Below, one piece after another: positions 1 to 7,792 of a stretch of DNA of 62,368 nt. Both the position numbers and the translations under genes were made by a program. Positions within the stretch are counted from its first letter, which is position 1. The number at the start of each line of letters is the position of its first letter. Under the pieces are notes generated by a model. The model was not told where the DNA came from, ran no database searches, and worked only from the letters and a program-made list of their open reading frames with translations. The stretch spans positions 1-62,368 of the forward strand of contig DGVM01000043.1 of assembly GCA_002395925.1 (NCBI GenBank), read 5' to 3'. This stretch comes from Bacteroidales bacterium UBA4284 (lineage in GTDB: Bacteria > Bacteroidota > Bacteroidia > Bacteroidales > UBA932).

Positions 1-13
1 TTTTTGCTTCCAT
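1..13 (-). CDS. Possible start of a gene running off the left edge
   Basis: An ATG on the minus strand at 13-11 is followed by GAA GCA AAA up to the window edge. It lies 20 bases downstream of a good -7 box at 34-41, which is the only reason to call it. Nothing can be said of the product. Confidence 0.3.
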
Positions 14-33
14 CGTACAATTATTATGATGTG

Positions 34-41
34 CAAAAATA
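34..41 (-). promoter_or_regulatory. -7 box TATTTTTG for the left-edge gene
   Basis: TATTTTTG on the minus strand fits the Bacteroidota TAnnTTTG pattern. A TTG lies about 16-20 bases upstream, near the expected -33 position. Confidence 0.45.
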
Positions 42-146
42 AGAAAGATTTTTCAAGCATTTCCCATTTATCCCTGTACTTGCTGAGAGCGTCCCTTTCG
101 ATGTAGATTTTTATCGGGTAATCAGGACTTAGCGGTTTTTAATGCT

Positions 147-154
147 TATATTTG
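147..154 (+). promoter_or_regulatory. Orphan -7 box TATATTTG
   Basis: A good match to the Bacteroidota -7 element, reading rightward into 155-398, where no plus-strand coding region is evident. It is either the promoter of a small RNA or a leftover from a lost gene. Confidence 0.35.
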
Positions 155-360
155 CACTAAGAGATAGATTCCTCCGTTGTTTATGACGCAATAGAATGAC
201 ACTAACGGACAGAAATGTTTCAGTAAAATTTTTTGAGTGCCTTTGGCACTATATTGATTGAGGGGGCGGACCCCATCAAACTCCCCTGGGTCGGCCTTCG
301 GCCTCCGAAATTCATTTTCAAACACTTGACGTGATCTGATTATTTGTATCCCCCAAATTT

Positions 361-380
361 GGTCACTTTTGGTCACCTTT
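361..380. repeat. GGTCAC tandem 10-mer, copy 1
   Basis: Two 10-base units, GGTCACTTTT and GGTCACCTTT, lie head to tail. The same 20-base pattern, differing by one base, occurs at 1488-1507. The two copies point the same way and bracket the hydrolase gene. Confidence 0.75.
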
Positions 381-398
381 ATGAGAGCAGGAGACAAA

Positions 399-1454
399 TT
401 ATAAATCAGCAATCTGGTGGAGATTGCCGGAGAATTCCTCTGATCGCGATTCAAGGAGGCCGTGCGTGGCATCCTTCATCACGAACATCTGCTTCTTGGG
501 AGCGTTAACCTTTTCGAAGTATTCGCAGGCAAGCGAGTAATTGGTCTGATAGTCAATGTCTCCGTTGATGTTATAATAGGGGACTTCGTAGTCGCACCTC
601 CCCAGAAGAGACATTTCAAGAAATCCGTCCGAGAGGAAAAACGAATTGTATTCCGCACTCAATTGCTCGCGTTTCAGATAATCCAGTATCTCCTTTAAAG
701 AATAATATGGATTGAACAGCACTGTTGCGACAAGGGAATAATCTGTGCCGTCCTTCATCATTCCATAGCCGTATCGTTCCATTATTTTGCTTCTCAAGTG
801 CACATCCTCTTCTTCCGCCAGAGTCGCACCCCATTTTTCCACCATCTCTCGGCCTTCCGTATCTTTTTCCGACCATGTCAATGCGGCGGCGTACAGTCTG
901 CGTTCATTCTCGTCCCTATCGATGAACTGTCCTGCGCCGATAAAGGCCTCATAGTAATCAGGATGGGCAAGCGCCAGGTTGGCACCGAAATACGAACCCC
1001 AGGAATGCCCGAGAAGAGTAATCTTTTCGACTTGTAAATTGTCTCGCAGAAACTCGGTCATCTCCTTTCCATCCTGCATCATAATATCGGCCGTGATGGC
1101 CGACGGATTAGTCTTGTCGTAGCTCTTTCCGCATCCGCGCTGGTCCCAGGTGACGACCGTATAGACATCGCTCCACTTCCGCGTAAAAGCGTAATCATAA
1201 AGGCTCGTTGATGAACCGGGACCGCCATGTAAATAAAGCATGACGGGATTATTCTTGTCCTTACCATAGATGTTTATCCATTGCTTTGACCCGTTGATAT
1301 CGACATACATCGACTCGTTGATACCACCGGTTGGAGTACGCTTGTTGACGCCCACCCCTATCCATCTGGCGAGGAAGAAAAGCACAATGAGCGAAAGGAT
1401 GCCAATCCCCACCCATTTCAGAATCTTAAGCGAGACAGTCGTAATGCGGTTCAT
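399..1454 (-). CDS. Alpha/beta hydrolase, proline iminopeptidase-like, membrane-anchored
   Basis: A 351-aa serine hydrolase of the alpha/beta fold. After a short basic head, one hydrophobic segment (about residues 10-30) should anchor or export it. HGGPGSS forms the oxyanion hole, GHSWGS carries the nucleophile serine, and DATHG near the C-terminus has the catalytic histidine; HGGPG is the mark of the proline iminopeptidase group. The substrate is probably a peptide with N-terminal proline or another small amide or ester (inference). I chose the ATG at 1454 because a TATATTTG box ends 16 bases upstream of it; an upstream in-frame start would lie inside the promoter. It stands alone, with the same 20-bp repeat on both sides. 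Confidence 0.85.
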   Translation of the reverse strand: MNRITTVSLKILKWVGIGILSLIVLFFLARWIGVGVNKRTPTGGINESMYVDINGSKQWINIYGKDKNNPVMLYLHGGPGSSTSLYDYAFTRKWSDVYTVVTWDQRGCGKSYDKTNPSAITADIMMQDGKEMTEFLRDNLQVEKITLLGHSWGSYFGANLALAHPDYYEAFIGAGQFIDRDENERRLYAAALTWSEKDTEGREMVEKWGATLAEEEDVHLRSKIMERYGYGMMKDGTDYSLVATVLFNPYYSLKEILDYLKREQLSAEYNSFFLSDGFLEMSLLGRCDYEVPYYNINGDIDYQTNYSLACEYFEKVNAPKKQMFVMKDATHGLLESRSEEFSGNLHQIADL

Positions 1455-1470
1455 ATCATTATCATTTCTC

Positions 1471-1478
1471 CAAATATA
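1471..1478 (-). promoter_or_regulatory. -7 box TATATTTG for the hydrolase gene
   Basis: A perfect TAnnTTTG match, 16 bases before the ATG at 1454. The 20-bp GGTCAC repeat at 1488-1507 starts about 10 bases upstream of it, across the expected -33 region. Confidence 0.6.
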
Positions 1479-1487
1479 CGTTTTTTG

Positions 1488-1507
1488 GGTCACTTTCGGT
1501 CACCTTT
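1488..1507. repeat. GGTCAC tandem 10-mer, copy 2, possible operator
   Basis: GGTCACTTTC followed by GGTCACCTTT. The two units are one helical turn apart and overlap the -33 region of the hydrolase promoter, as expected for a dimeric regulator site. Copy 1 is at 361-380. Confidence 0.6.
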
Positions 1508-1622
1508 TCCGCTTATTATTTGAATACACCGAAGATTATTTTAACCAGTTAAGAGTCATAGCTTTCGATAGCTAACAAGAATACACGATAGCCACCGATA
1601 CAGCTATATCCGCCCGAGGCAC

Positions 1623-1660
1623 TTTAAACCCTCTTAATCACTAGATTTTGAGGGTTTAAA
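1623..1660. repeat. Perfect 11-bp inverted repeat
   Basis: TTTAAACCCTC (1623-1633) pairs with GAGGGTTTAAA (1650-1660) across a 16-base loop. It lies between two divergent genes, so it ends neither transcript and has no clear U-tract. The rest of 1508-1751 is AT-rich with no gene that I can see. Confidence 0.7.
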
Positions 1661-1751
1661 TCATTTTGGAGCGCTAAAAGTGTTCGTTATGCCAAAATAG
1701 TGGGTCTAATGCCTTCGGCGGAATGATATTTATTTTTAACCTGAAAGTTGC

Positions 1752-1759
1752 TATTTTTG
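1752..1759 (+). promoter_or_regulatory. -7 box TATTTTTG for the APH-like kinase gene
   Basis: TATTTTTG, 21 bases before the ATG at 1781. Its place rules out the earlier in-frame start at 1748, which would lie upstream of the transcript. Confidence 0.6.
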
Positions 1760-1780
1760 TGGCGCAATCTTTTAAGGTGC

Positions 1781-2644
1781 ATGGAACAAAAGGAATACAG
1801 AACAATCAGTCTAGATGGTTGGGTAAAAGTCGGCGAAGGCGGCAACGGTGTCACTTACGAAAACCCGGAGCAGCCGTCGGTACTCCTGAAGCTCAACCAC
1901 GGAAGCCTGAACAACCTGGAGAGCATACGGCAGGAGTTCAACTTGTCGGCTCAGGTTGCAGCTCTGGGATTGCCCACGACCGCGATGCTCGAGATTGTGC
2001 GCGTCGGAGGGGATTACGGCATTCTGATGGAACGCATCAAGGACAAAAAGTCCATCTTCCGAATCTGCCATGACCAGCCGGACCGTATCGGCGAGATGGC
2101 AGAACTGTTCTGCTCCCTGTTTAAGCATTTGAGCTCCACGCCATGCAACACCTCATTCTTCCCAAGCAGGAAGCAGACGGCTCTCATTGGGCTGGAGAAA
2201 ACTGCGTTTGCCGGCCGGAAAACCAAAGCCATGCTGCGGGAGTTCATCGATTCCGTTCCCGATTCCACCGGTTGCCTGCACGGAGACTTACAGGCGGGCA
2301 ATGTGATTGTCGCCGACGGAGTTCCCTATTGGATAGATCTTGGCCGCTTTGCCTGGGGCGACCCCATGTTTGACATCGGACATCTCTATCTCTCCTGCGT
2401 CGTTTACTCAAAGATGAAGCAGGCCCGGGATATCTTCCATTTGACCCGCGAGCAGTTGCTGCAATTCTGGGACTGCTTTGCAAAGGCGTACACCGGGCGA
2501 GATGACCATTCGGAGTTTGATCTGCAGGCTGCCCGTTTTGCGGCGGTGGACATGGTAGTGAGGACCTCCTATCAGAAGCCCTCCTTCGCCGAGAATATCT
2601 TTTTCCGCATCATACAGGGTACGCTGCTGAAATTCTTTGCATAA
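1781..2644 (+). CDS. APH/choline-kinase-like small-molecule kinase
   Basis: A 287-aa cytoplasmic protein with the aminoglycoside phosphotransferase fold. The N-lobe has a glycine-rich stretch (VGEGGNGVTYE) and a lysine (LLKLNHG). The catalytic loop is HGDLQAGNVIV and the metal-binding aspartate sits in WIDLGRFAWGDP. It resembles the group named TIGR02172 in Fibrobacter and Bacteroidota; their substrate is unknown, so resistance should not be assumed. The start is fixed by the promoter at 1752-1759. It is convergent with the acyltransferase gene, 24 bases away. Confidence 0.8.
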   Translation: MEQKEYRTISLDGWVKVGEGGNGVTYENPEQPSVLLKLNHGSLNNLESIRQEFNLSAQVAALGLPTTAMLEIVRVGGDYGILMERIKDKKSIFRICHDQPDRIGEMAELFCSLFKHLSSTPCNTSFFPSRKQTALIGLEKTAFAGRKTKAMLREFIDSVPDSTGCLHGDLQAGNVIVADGVPYWIDLGRFAWGDPMFDIGHLYLSCVVYSKMKQARDIFHLTREQLLQFWDCFAKAYTGRDDHSEFDLQAARFAAVDMVVRTSYQKPSFAENIFFRIIQGTLLKFFA

Positions 2645-2668
2645 CCTGCGTTCCAGTAGCACTCGTCG

Positions 2669-3832
2669 TTATCCGACTATATATTTCCCGATTTTCGGAA
2701 TCTTCTGGACCAGTACGCATAGTACGGCCGTAGCAGCGAAGGTGATGAGTGCGGTGGAAAGCACTTCCACGGGCGTAGTCCAAACTCCGAGAAGCCCCTC
2801 GGGCCCGCGTTTAAGCAGGCTGCAGATCCATGTCAGTACGTTGCTGAGAATCAGCATGTGGCAGAGATACATTCCGTAGCTGGCCTTGGATACGGGGAGA
2901 ATCACTTTTTGGTAGAACGGACCTGCGCAGTTAATCTTCCTGATTATCAGTATCCAGGCGATTGTCATCAAGGCCAGTCCCAGGGTGTCGTTGAACCAGG
3001 TGGTCTCCCAGATGGCAGCATAGCCGACCGGGCCCGACACCGGGAAGGAGTCGCCGGCATCGGCCAGGACGCGCGTATAGAATCCATGTGCGCCGATGAA
3101 GAATCCTGCTGCAAACAGGGGGAGCGCAATGGCAAGCGTCTTCGCCCAGGACAGCGGCTTTACGAACTTTCGGAAATACAGTCCAAGCAGCAGATATCCA
3201 ATAAACCCGCTGATGTAGTAGAATGTGCCGTAACTGTTCCAGCTGGCCTCGCCCCAAAGGGGATACTTGGCCAGATTTGGTATTCCCGAGGGGCCGTAGA
3301 TTACCTGCGCGGGACCGCCTGCCCACTGACGGATATATGGTATGATGGTGGAAAACAGCCAGATACCGAGGAACAGCAGCAATTCCTTCTTGCCGACCTT
3401 CTCGGCCCAAGGGGAGAGAAGCGGCATGATGAGGTAAACGCCGAGCAGCATATACACGAACCAGAGGTGTCCGGCCGAATAGTTGAAGTTGAGGGCCAGG
3501 TCCTTGAGGTTCTGGACCGGGTCGCCCCAAACAAAGGCATATACCAGAGACCAGACCACCAGAGGAATGAGGACTCGGACGAGCCTCCTGCGGAAAAACT
3601 CACCGGTAGGGTAGTGCACCGGAAACTGCAGATAACTGGAGGCCACGACGAAAAGCGGCACGCAGGCGCGGGTGAAAGTATTCAGCAGGGTTACCCAGAC
3701 GGCGTCGGATTTGGTCATTATCAGGGTGCCGCCGTCTCCAAAGTAAAATCCTTCGCAGCAATGCGTCATCATGACGAACAGACAGGCTATAATCCTTAGC
3801 CAGTCTATCCATATTTCCCTTTCTTTATTCAT
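2669..3832 (-). CDS. Acyltransferase 3 family membrane protein
   Basis: A 387-aa protein with about ten hydrophobic segments. The start MNKEREIWIDWLRIIACL and the MMTHC motif just after it are typical of acyltransferase 3 (OatA/OafA-type) enzymes, in which a histidine near the end of the first helix takes part in acyl transfer. These enzymes move acetyl or succinyl groups onto extracytoplasmic glycans or peptidoglycan; the acceptor here is unknown. The start overlaps the end of the upstream gene by 4 bases (ATGA), so both are probably made from one mRNA started at 4423-4430. Confidence 0.85.
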   Translation of the reverse strand: MNKEREIWIDWLRIIACLFVMMTHCCEGFYFGDGGTLIMTKSDAVWVTLLNTFTRACVPLFVVASSYLQFPVHYPTGEFFRRRLVRVLIPLVVWSLVYAFVWGDPVQNLKDLALNFNYSAGHLWFVYMLLGVYLIMPLLSPWAEKVGKKELLLFLGIWLFSTIIPYIRQWAGGPAQVIYGPSGIPNLAKYPLWGEASWNSYGTFYYISGFIGYLLLGLYFRKFVKPLSWAKTLAIALPLFAAGFFIGAHGFYTRVLADAGDSFPVSGPVGYAAIWETTWFNDTLGLALMTIAWILIIRKINCAGPFYQKVILPVSKASYGMYLCHMLILSNVLTWICSLLKRGPEGLLGVWTTPVEVLSTALITFAATAVLCVLVQKIPKIGKYIVG

Positions 3833-4416
3833 TTCGAAATCGTTTCAAGCAGCGTCAGTCCGCTTCGCTCGCCGGCCACGTACCTCGTTTCTTTGTCGGA
3901 GCCTTTCCGGAGAAAGCGGTCAAGGTACAGAGGCCGGCCTTTCTGGAACTGAATGCACTGGAAGCTGTCTCCGGGGCGCAGACTGGAGTTTTCGGAAGAA
4001 ATGACTTCAAACCGGTAAGCGTCAAGGTAACGGAGCGTAACGATGCGGTCCGGCAGCCATCCCACCTTCAGGCATACACCGGGGACGAGCTTCTGGGCAA
4101 GAATGCCGTCGGAGGCAAACTCCTCTGATTCTACCGTGGAAGCGGCTTTTAAAGAGTCAAGGAAACCTTCCCATGAAGCAGAGCCCACATACCGGGAAAG
4201 CACGTCCAGCGTGCGGAGGGAAACAGAATCGGCTCCGCGGGTCGAATATCCCCACAGGCGCTCCAGGGTGCTTTCCGAGACATGCTCGCTGAGGACATTT
4301 CCTATAAGGTCGCTCAGGGCGATGAAAGCGTTGTGCGTTTTCAGCGACAGCCCGCTAACCGCCTCCACGCGAGAACGTAGAGTGCTTATCGAAGGGATAT
4401 TAACAGAAACTGACAT
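3829..4416 (-). CDS. Unknown protein, 195 aa, first gene of a two-gene unit
   Basis: I do not recognise a family. The N-terminal half is helical (LRSRVEAVSGLSLKTHN..., then SESTLERLWGYS...VSLRTLDVLSRYVG), which suggests a DNA-binding or adaptor helical bundle. The C-terminal half (about 85-195) is rich in beta residues and arginine. There is no signal peptide or membrane segment. The ATG at 4416 lies only 6 bases past a -7 box, so the mRNA should begin at or next to the start codon. It faces the kinase gene across a shared promoter region, so the two may work together (inference). Confidence 0.65.
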   Translation of the reverse strand: MSVSVNIPSISTLRSRVEAVSGLSLKTHNAFIALSDLIGNVLSEHVSESTLERLWGYSTRGADSVSLRTLDVLSRYVGSASWEGFLDSLKAASTVESEEFASDGILAQKLVPGVCLKVGWLPDRIVTLRYLDAYRFEVISSENSSLRPGDSFQCIQFQKGRPLYLDRFLRKGSDKETRYVAGERSGLTLLETISK

Positions 4417-4422
4417 GTCAGG

Positions 4423-4430
4423 CAAAGATA
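4423..4430 (-). promoter_or_regulatory. -7 box TATCTTTG, leftward
   Basis: A perfect TAnnTTTG match, 6 bases before the ATG at 4416. The start lies in CTGACATGTCAG, a perfect 12-base palindrome that could be an operator. A second box points the other way 8 bases away (4439-4446). Confidence 0.65.
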
Positions 4431-4438
4431 AAAAATAA

Positions 4439-4446
4439 TATCTTTG
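4439..4446 (+). promoter_or_regulatory. -7 box TATCTTTG, rightward
   Basis: A perfect match, paired back to back with the box at 4423-4430. Transcription would start near 4450, which argues against the first ATG (4449) and for the ATG at 4473 of the kinase gene. Confidence 0.65.
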
Positions 4447-4472
4447 CAATGAAATGTCTTTTAGTGTCTATT

Positions 4473-5576
4473 ATGGAAAGCGAAACCCTGCGTGAAGTCA
4501 GCTCCGGTCTGGAATACGAGAATCAGTATGCAATCTTGTCAACCATAAGGGCCGGCAGGTTATACCTTGCCGAGAAGGCCGGGAAGCGCTTCATTCTCAA
4601 GACTTCTGACGGAAGTGCGAAAGGCCTTGATATGCTCAAGCGGGAGTATGAACTGTCCATCGGGCTTTCGCATCCCGGGCTGGCATACGTTTTTACGTAC
4701 GAAGAGCAGTCACCGGTGGGGCCGTGCCTCGTCCAGGAATACGTGGACGGGGAAACGCTTCAGGAGTGGCTTTCGCACAATCCTGGAGCGAAAGAGCGCG
4801 GGCGGATAGTATCGGAGCTGCTTTCAGTTACGGCATATCTCCATCAGAAGGGTGTTATCCACAATGACTTGAAGCCGGAAAACATTCTGATCGGCAGAAG
4901 CGGAGGAGCCCTTAAACTAATCGACCTTGGCTTTGCCGACAGTGACGCTTTCTCTCAAAAAGCCCTTGGCGGCACTCGCTCATACGCATCTCCCGAACTG
5001 CTCTCCGGACGCCGGACCGATGCCAGAAGCGATGTATGGTCTGTCGGACAGATTCTTCAAGACATCTATCCCCGCAGCCATAAATGCATCATCCGGCATT
5101 GCCTCCAACAAGACCCGGCCAGGCGTTTTGCCAACGCTGGCGAAGTAAAGAAGGCCTGGGGGCGGCGCTTGTTGCCGCTTTGGTGTGCCTCGGCCGCGAC
5201 GGCAGTCATAGCTCTCGGATGTCTGCTGTATGGATATTTGGGAACGCTAAAGGAGTTTGCCGTCATGAGAGACGCAGAAACGGCCCGGACCGAAGCGCTT
5301 GCCGCTGCCAAGGCGGAGGTCGATGCCTGGTACGACACAGAGGTTCCCGCCTTCCTTGATGCGCTTTCCAAGGCCAAAGACCAGTCCGAAGTCAATGCCG
5401 CCTGGATTGCCTTAGTGGAAAAGACATCCATTATCAACACCGATCTTCCCGCACGTACCCCCGAAGACGTGCGTCCTGCGCTTCGCGATTATGTCTTTAA
5501 CCGCTACAACACCACCTTCCCTGCGCTCCAGGATTCTTTGACCAAAAGGATGCTGGAAGTAAATGTCATTAAATGA
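4473..5576 (+). CDS. Hanks-type Ser/Thr protein kinase, one membrane segment
   Basis: A 367-aa protein with a eukaryotic-type kinase domain (about 15-215): the ATP lysine is in FILKTSDG, the catalytic loop is IHNDLKPENILI, the metal loop is DLGFAD, and GTRSYASPEL closes the activation segment. HRD is changed to HND, so it is a non-RD kinase, and DFG is DLG; the aspartates and lysine are kept, so activity is likely. A hydrophobic segment follows (about 232-255), then about 110 residues of helical, Ala-rich domain outside the membrane. It has no PASTA repeats. The earlier ATG at 4449 lies on the promoter, hence start 4473. Substrates are unknown. Confidence 0.85.
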   Translation: MESETLREVSSGLEYENQYAILSTIRAGRLYLAEKAGKRFILKTSDGSAKGLDMLKREYELSIGLSHPGLAYVFTYEEQSPVGPCLVQEYVDGETLQEWLSHNPGAKERGRIVSELLSVTAYLHQKGVIHNDLKPENILIGRSGGALKLIDLGFADSDAFSQKALGGTRSYASPELLSGRRTDARSDVWSVGQILQDIYPRSHKCIIRHCLQQDPARRFANAGEVKKAWGRRLLPLWCASAATAVIALGCLLYGYLGTLKEFAVMRDAETARTEALAAAKAEVDAWYDTEVPAFLDALSKAKDQSEVNAAWIALVEKTSIINTDLPARTPEDVRPALRDYVFNRYNTTFPALQDSLTKRMLEVNVIK

Positions 5577-5727
5577 CAACTGTAATAAAGCCTTCCACAT
5601 ATCACAGGTTTTCTCTGAGTAAGCAGTATCTGGTCTCGAATTGGATTGACTATTCAACAATGAAGGATTCTGTAACAAACGTATTAAATACATTTAAGTT
5701 TTTGACGCTTAGCATATAAACATCCGA
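5577..5727. other. AT-rich spacer before the nuclease gene
   Basis: I see no gene, clear promoter or terminator in this stretch. Confidence 0.5.
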
Positions 5728-5805
5728 ATCGCCACCAGCACCTTCATCGACCTCCTCTCCGATTGGGCCTTCAAGCACGTCTTCGGACACAACGAACAGA
5801 ACCTG

Positions 5806-6582
5806 ATGCTCCTCCTTAACGACATCCTGCCGGAAGAAATCGTGCACATAGACTATGACCCCAACGAAATTGACCTCTGGAAAGGTGACGACAAGAAGGT
5901 CATTATGGATGTGCTCTGCCACACCGCCGACGGGAGGAAGATAATCGTAGAGATGCAACGTGCCGACAAGGAGTTCCTCCGCAACAGGCTCCTCTATTAC
6001 GGGGCGTCGATGATTCATACCCAACTGCATAAGGGGGATTCCTACGGCAATCTGATGCCCGTTTACGTTATCTGCTTTATGAACTTCAAGTTACAGCACG
6101 ACATCGACAAGCTGATTTACACTTACCAGTTGCGGGAAACAACCGGGGACGGATATACGCGCAGAAGCCTCCTTAACCTCTACCTGTGTGAACTCCCTCG
6201 TTTTGCGGGAGAGCCCGGCAAGGCCGCGACTCCCGTCGAAGTTTGGTTTGATATTCTGCAAAATATGAGTAATTTTGCCAGCAGGCCGGAGCGGTACGGC
6301 AGCAAGTACGACGCGATTTTCGAGTCCAGCCTGCAGTCACCCATTCCCGACCAGGACAAACTTCAATACTTCCGCTCTATGTTCGACAACGACGTCCGCT
6401 CTTACCTCACCGACGAAGACCGTCAGGAGATCGCCCAGGAATACTACGCCAAAGGAGCCCAGGCCGGCTTCGAGAAGGGTGTCGAGCAAGTCGCCTTAAA
6501 AATGAAGGCCGAGCGCATCCCAGACGCTACTATCGCCGCCGTGACAGGACTGTCCCCCGAGACAATTCAAGCACTGAAATAA
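5806..6582 (+). CDS. Rpn/PDDEXK_2-type nuclease (transposase-like), N-terminus probably broken
   Basis: Rpn family (recombination-promoting nuclease, PD-(D/E)XK fold). Seen: a D...VMDVLCHTADG...IIVEMQ core with the catalytic Asp and ExQ, and the usual tail GFEKGVEQ...IAAVTGLSPETIQAL. From the ATG at 5806 it is 258 aa, but family similarity continues in frame upstream to about 5731 (FIDLLSDWAFKHVFG, the conserved head). No ATG, GTG or TTG is in frame between the stop at 5710 and 5806; the codon where a start would fit is ATC at 5728. It is either a dead copy or one that starts late without its head motif. No inverted repeats mark it as a moving element. Such genes are scattered through Bacteroidales genomes. 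Confidence 0.75.
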   Translation: MLLLNDILPEEIVHIDYDPNEIDLWKGDDKKVIMDVLCHTADGRKIIVEMQRADKEFLRNRLLYYGASMIHTQLHKGDSYGNLMPVYVICFMNFKLQHDIDKLIYTYQLRETTGDGYTRRSLLNLYLCELPRFAGEPGKAATPVEVWFDILQNMSNFASRPERYGSKYDAIFESSLQSPIPDQDKLQYFRSMFDNDVRSYLTDEDRQEIAQEYYAKGAQAGFEKGVEQVALKMKAERIPDATIAAVTGLSPETIQALK

Positions 6583-6606
6583 ACGGGGACCTCAATTTCA
6601 GCCACC

Positions 6607-7752
6607 ATGAGACAATACTTAACTCTTCTTGGAATTGTGCTGCCTTGCGCTCTGCTGGCTCAGCAGAATATCGGCAGACAACAGCAGCAGATAACCTCTC
6701 CTGAGGTACATCCCGACAATACGGTAACTTTCCGTGTCCTTGCACCGAAAGCCATGAAGGTTGCGGTGCTGGGCGACTGGATCGACGGATACGCCGAACT
6801 CAAAGAAATCGACGGCGTATGGCAGGCGTCCGTAGGCCCGCTTCCCTCGGAACTGTACACCTACCGCATAATCATCGACGGCATCATCGGGCTCGACCCG
6901 TCAAATCCTTTTGTAAAACGTGATGTAGGCACTCAGTTCAGCTACTTTTACATCGGAGGCGGAGTCGCCGACTATTATCAGGTTCACGACGTGCCTCATG
7001 GCAGCGTAGTCCAGACCTGGTACCACTCGGATGCCGTAAACGCTGACCGCAGGTTAAGTGTGTATCTGCCACCGACTTACGATGGGAAGAAGAAGTTCCC
7101 GGTGCTGTACCTCCTGCATGGCAGCGGAGGCGACGAGACAGCATGGCTGGAACTGGGATGCGTGCCGCGCATTATGGACAACCTCATCGCCAAGGGCGAG
7201 GCCGTACCTATGATAGTCGTTATGCCCAACGGCAATATCGGCGCCGTGGCGGCTCCCGGCGAGACCCCTGCGAACCTCGGCTTCCGTCCGGTCATGTCCA
7301 ACGAGATACCGTCCAATTACAAGAACGGCACCTTTGAGGCTTCTTTCCAGGAAATCATCAAGTTTACCGAGGGCAACTTCAAGGCTGCATCCGGAAAGAA
7401 GAACCGCGCCGTGGCGGGTCTCTCCATGGGCGGCTTCCATTCCCTGTATATCGCCCTGAACCATCCTCGCACATTCGATTACGTAGGACTGTTTTCTGCC
7501 GGTCTCGTGCCTCAGTTCGCCGGAGACAACCCCGTATATGAAAAGCTTGACGCCAAGCTCAAAGCATTGGACGTCAAGCTTTTCCGGATTGCTATCGGCA
7601 AGGAGGACTTTCTGTATGAAGTCAATAAGGACTTTCGTGGCAGGCTGGACGGCCTTGGTGTACCTTATGAGTATCTGGAATCAGAAAGAGGGCATCTGTG
7701 GTGTAACTGGCGGCAGTATCTGCTGCAGTTCGCTCCCCGCCTTTTTAAGTAA
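6607..7752 (+). CDS. Secreted CE1-like carbohydrate esterase with N-terminal beta domain
   Basis: A 381-aa exported protein (signal peptide ending near residue 20, ALLAQQ). Residues about 30-110 look like an E-set/CBM48-type beta-sandwich (VTFRVLAPKAMKVAVLGDW). Residues about 130-381 form an esterase D/feruloyl esterase-type alpha/beta hydrolase: LLHGSGGDE for the oxyanion hole, GLSMGGFHS with the nucleophile Ser, and a late ERGHLWCNW with the probable His. This layout is usual in Bacteroidota xylan esterases that remove acetyl or feruloyl groups. No susC/susD pair or xylanase is near it, so the substrate is not given by context. Confidence 0.85.
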   Translation: MRQYLTLLGIVLPCALLAQQNIGRQQQQITSPEVHPDNTVTFRVLAPKAMKVAVLGDWIDGYAELKEIDGVWQASVGPLPSELYTYRIIIDGIIGLDPSNPFVKRDVGTQFSYFYIGGGVADYYQVHDVPHGSVVQTWYHSDAVNADRRLSVYLPPTYDGKKKFPVLYLLHGSGGDETAWLELGCVPRIMDNLIAKGEAVPMIVVMPNGNIGAVAAPGETPANLGFRPVMSNEIPSNYKNGTFEASFQEIIKFTEGNFKAASGKKNRAVAGLSMGGFHSLYIALNHPRTFDYVGLFSAGLVPQFAGDNPVYEKLDAKLKALDVKLFRIAIGKEDFLYEVNKDFRGRLDGLGVPYEYLESERGHLWCNWRQYLLQFAPRLFK

Positions 7753-7792
7753 ACCATCGCCTCTGCGTAGGGGTCGATGTGATGCCTGATTG

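Larger units (their letters stand above)
42..398. other. Gene-free stretch with an orphan promoter and short hairpins
   Basis: No convincing gene is visible. A plus-strand TATATTTG box lies at 147-154 with no ORF behind it. Three short dyads are crowded together: AGTGCC/GGCACT (236-250), GGGG/CCCC (263-274) and GGCC/GGCC around 293-303. They are followed by the first copy of the 20-bp GGTCAC repeat (361-380). The stretch could be a decayed mobile-element end, a structured RNA or an intergenic repeat; the sequence alone does not decide. Confidence 0.4.

Noticed and set aside
146..472. A 108-codon minus-strand frame across the hairpin region and the end of the hydrolase gene
   Set aside because: It overlaps the real gene's 3' end and its translation shows no domain; it likely reflects the intergenic repeat.
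1781..2644. APH-like kinase as an antibiotic resistance gene
   Set aside because: The fold is shared by many metabolic kinases, and nothing links it to aminoglycosides.
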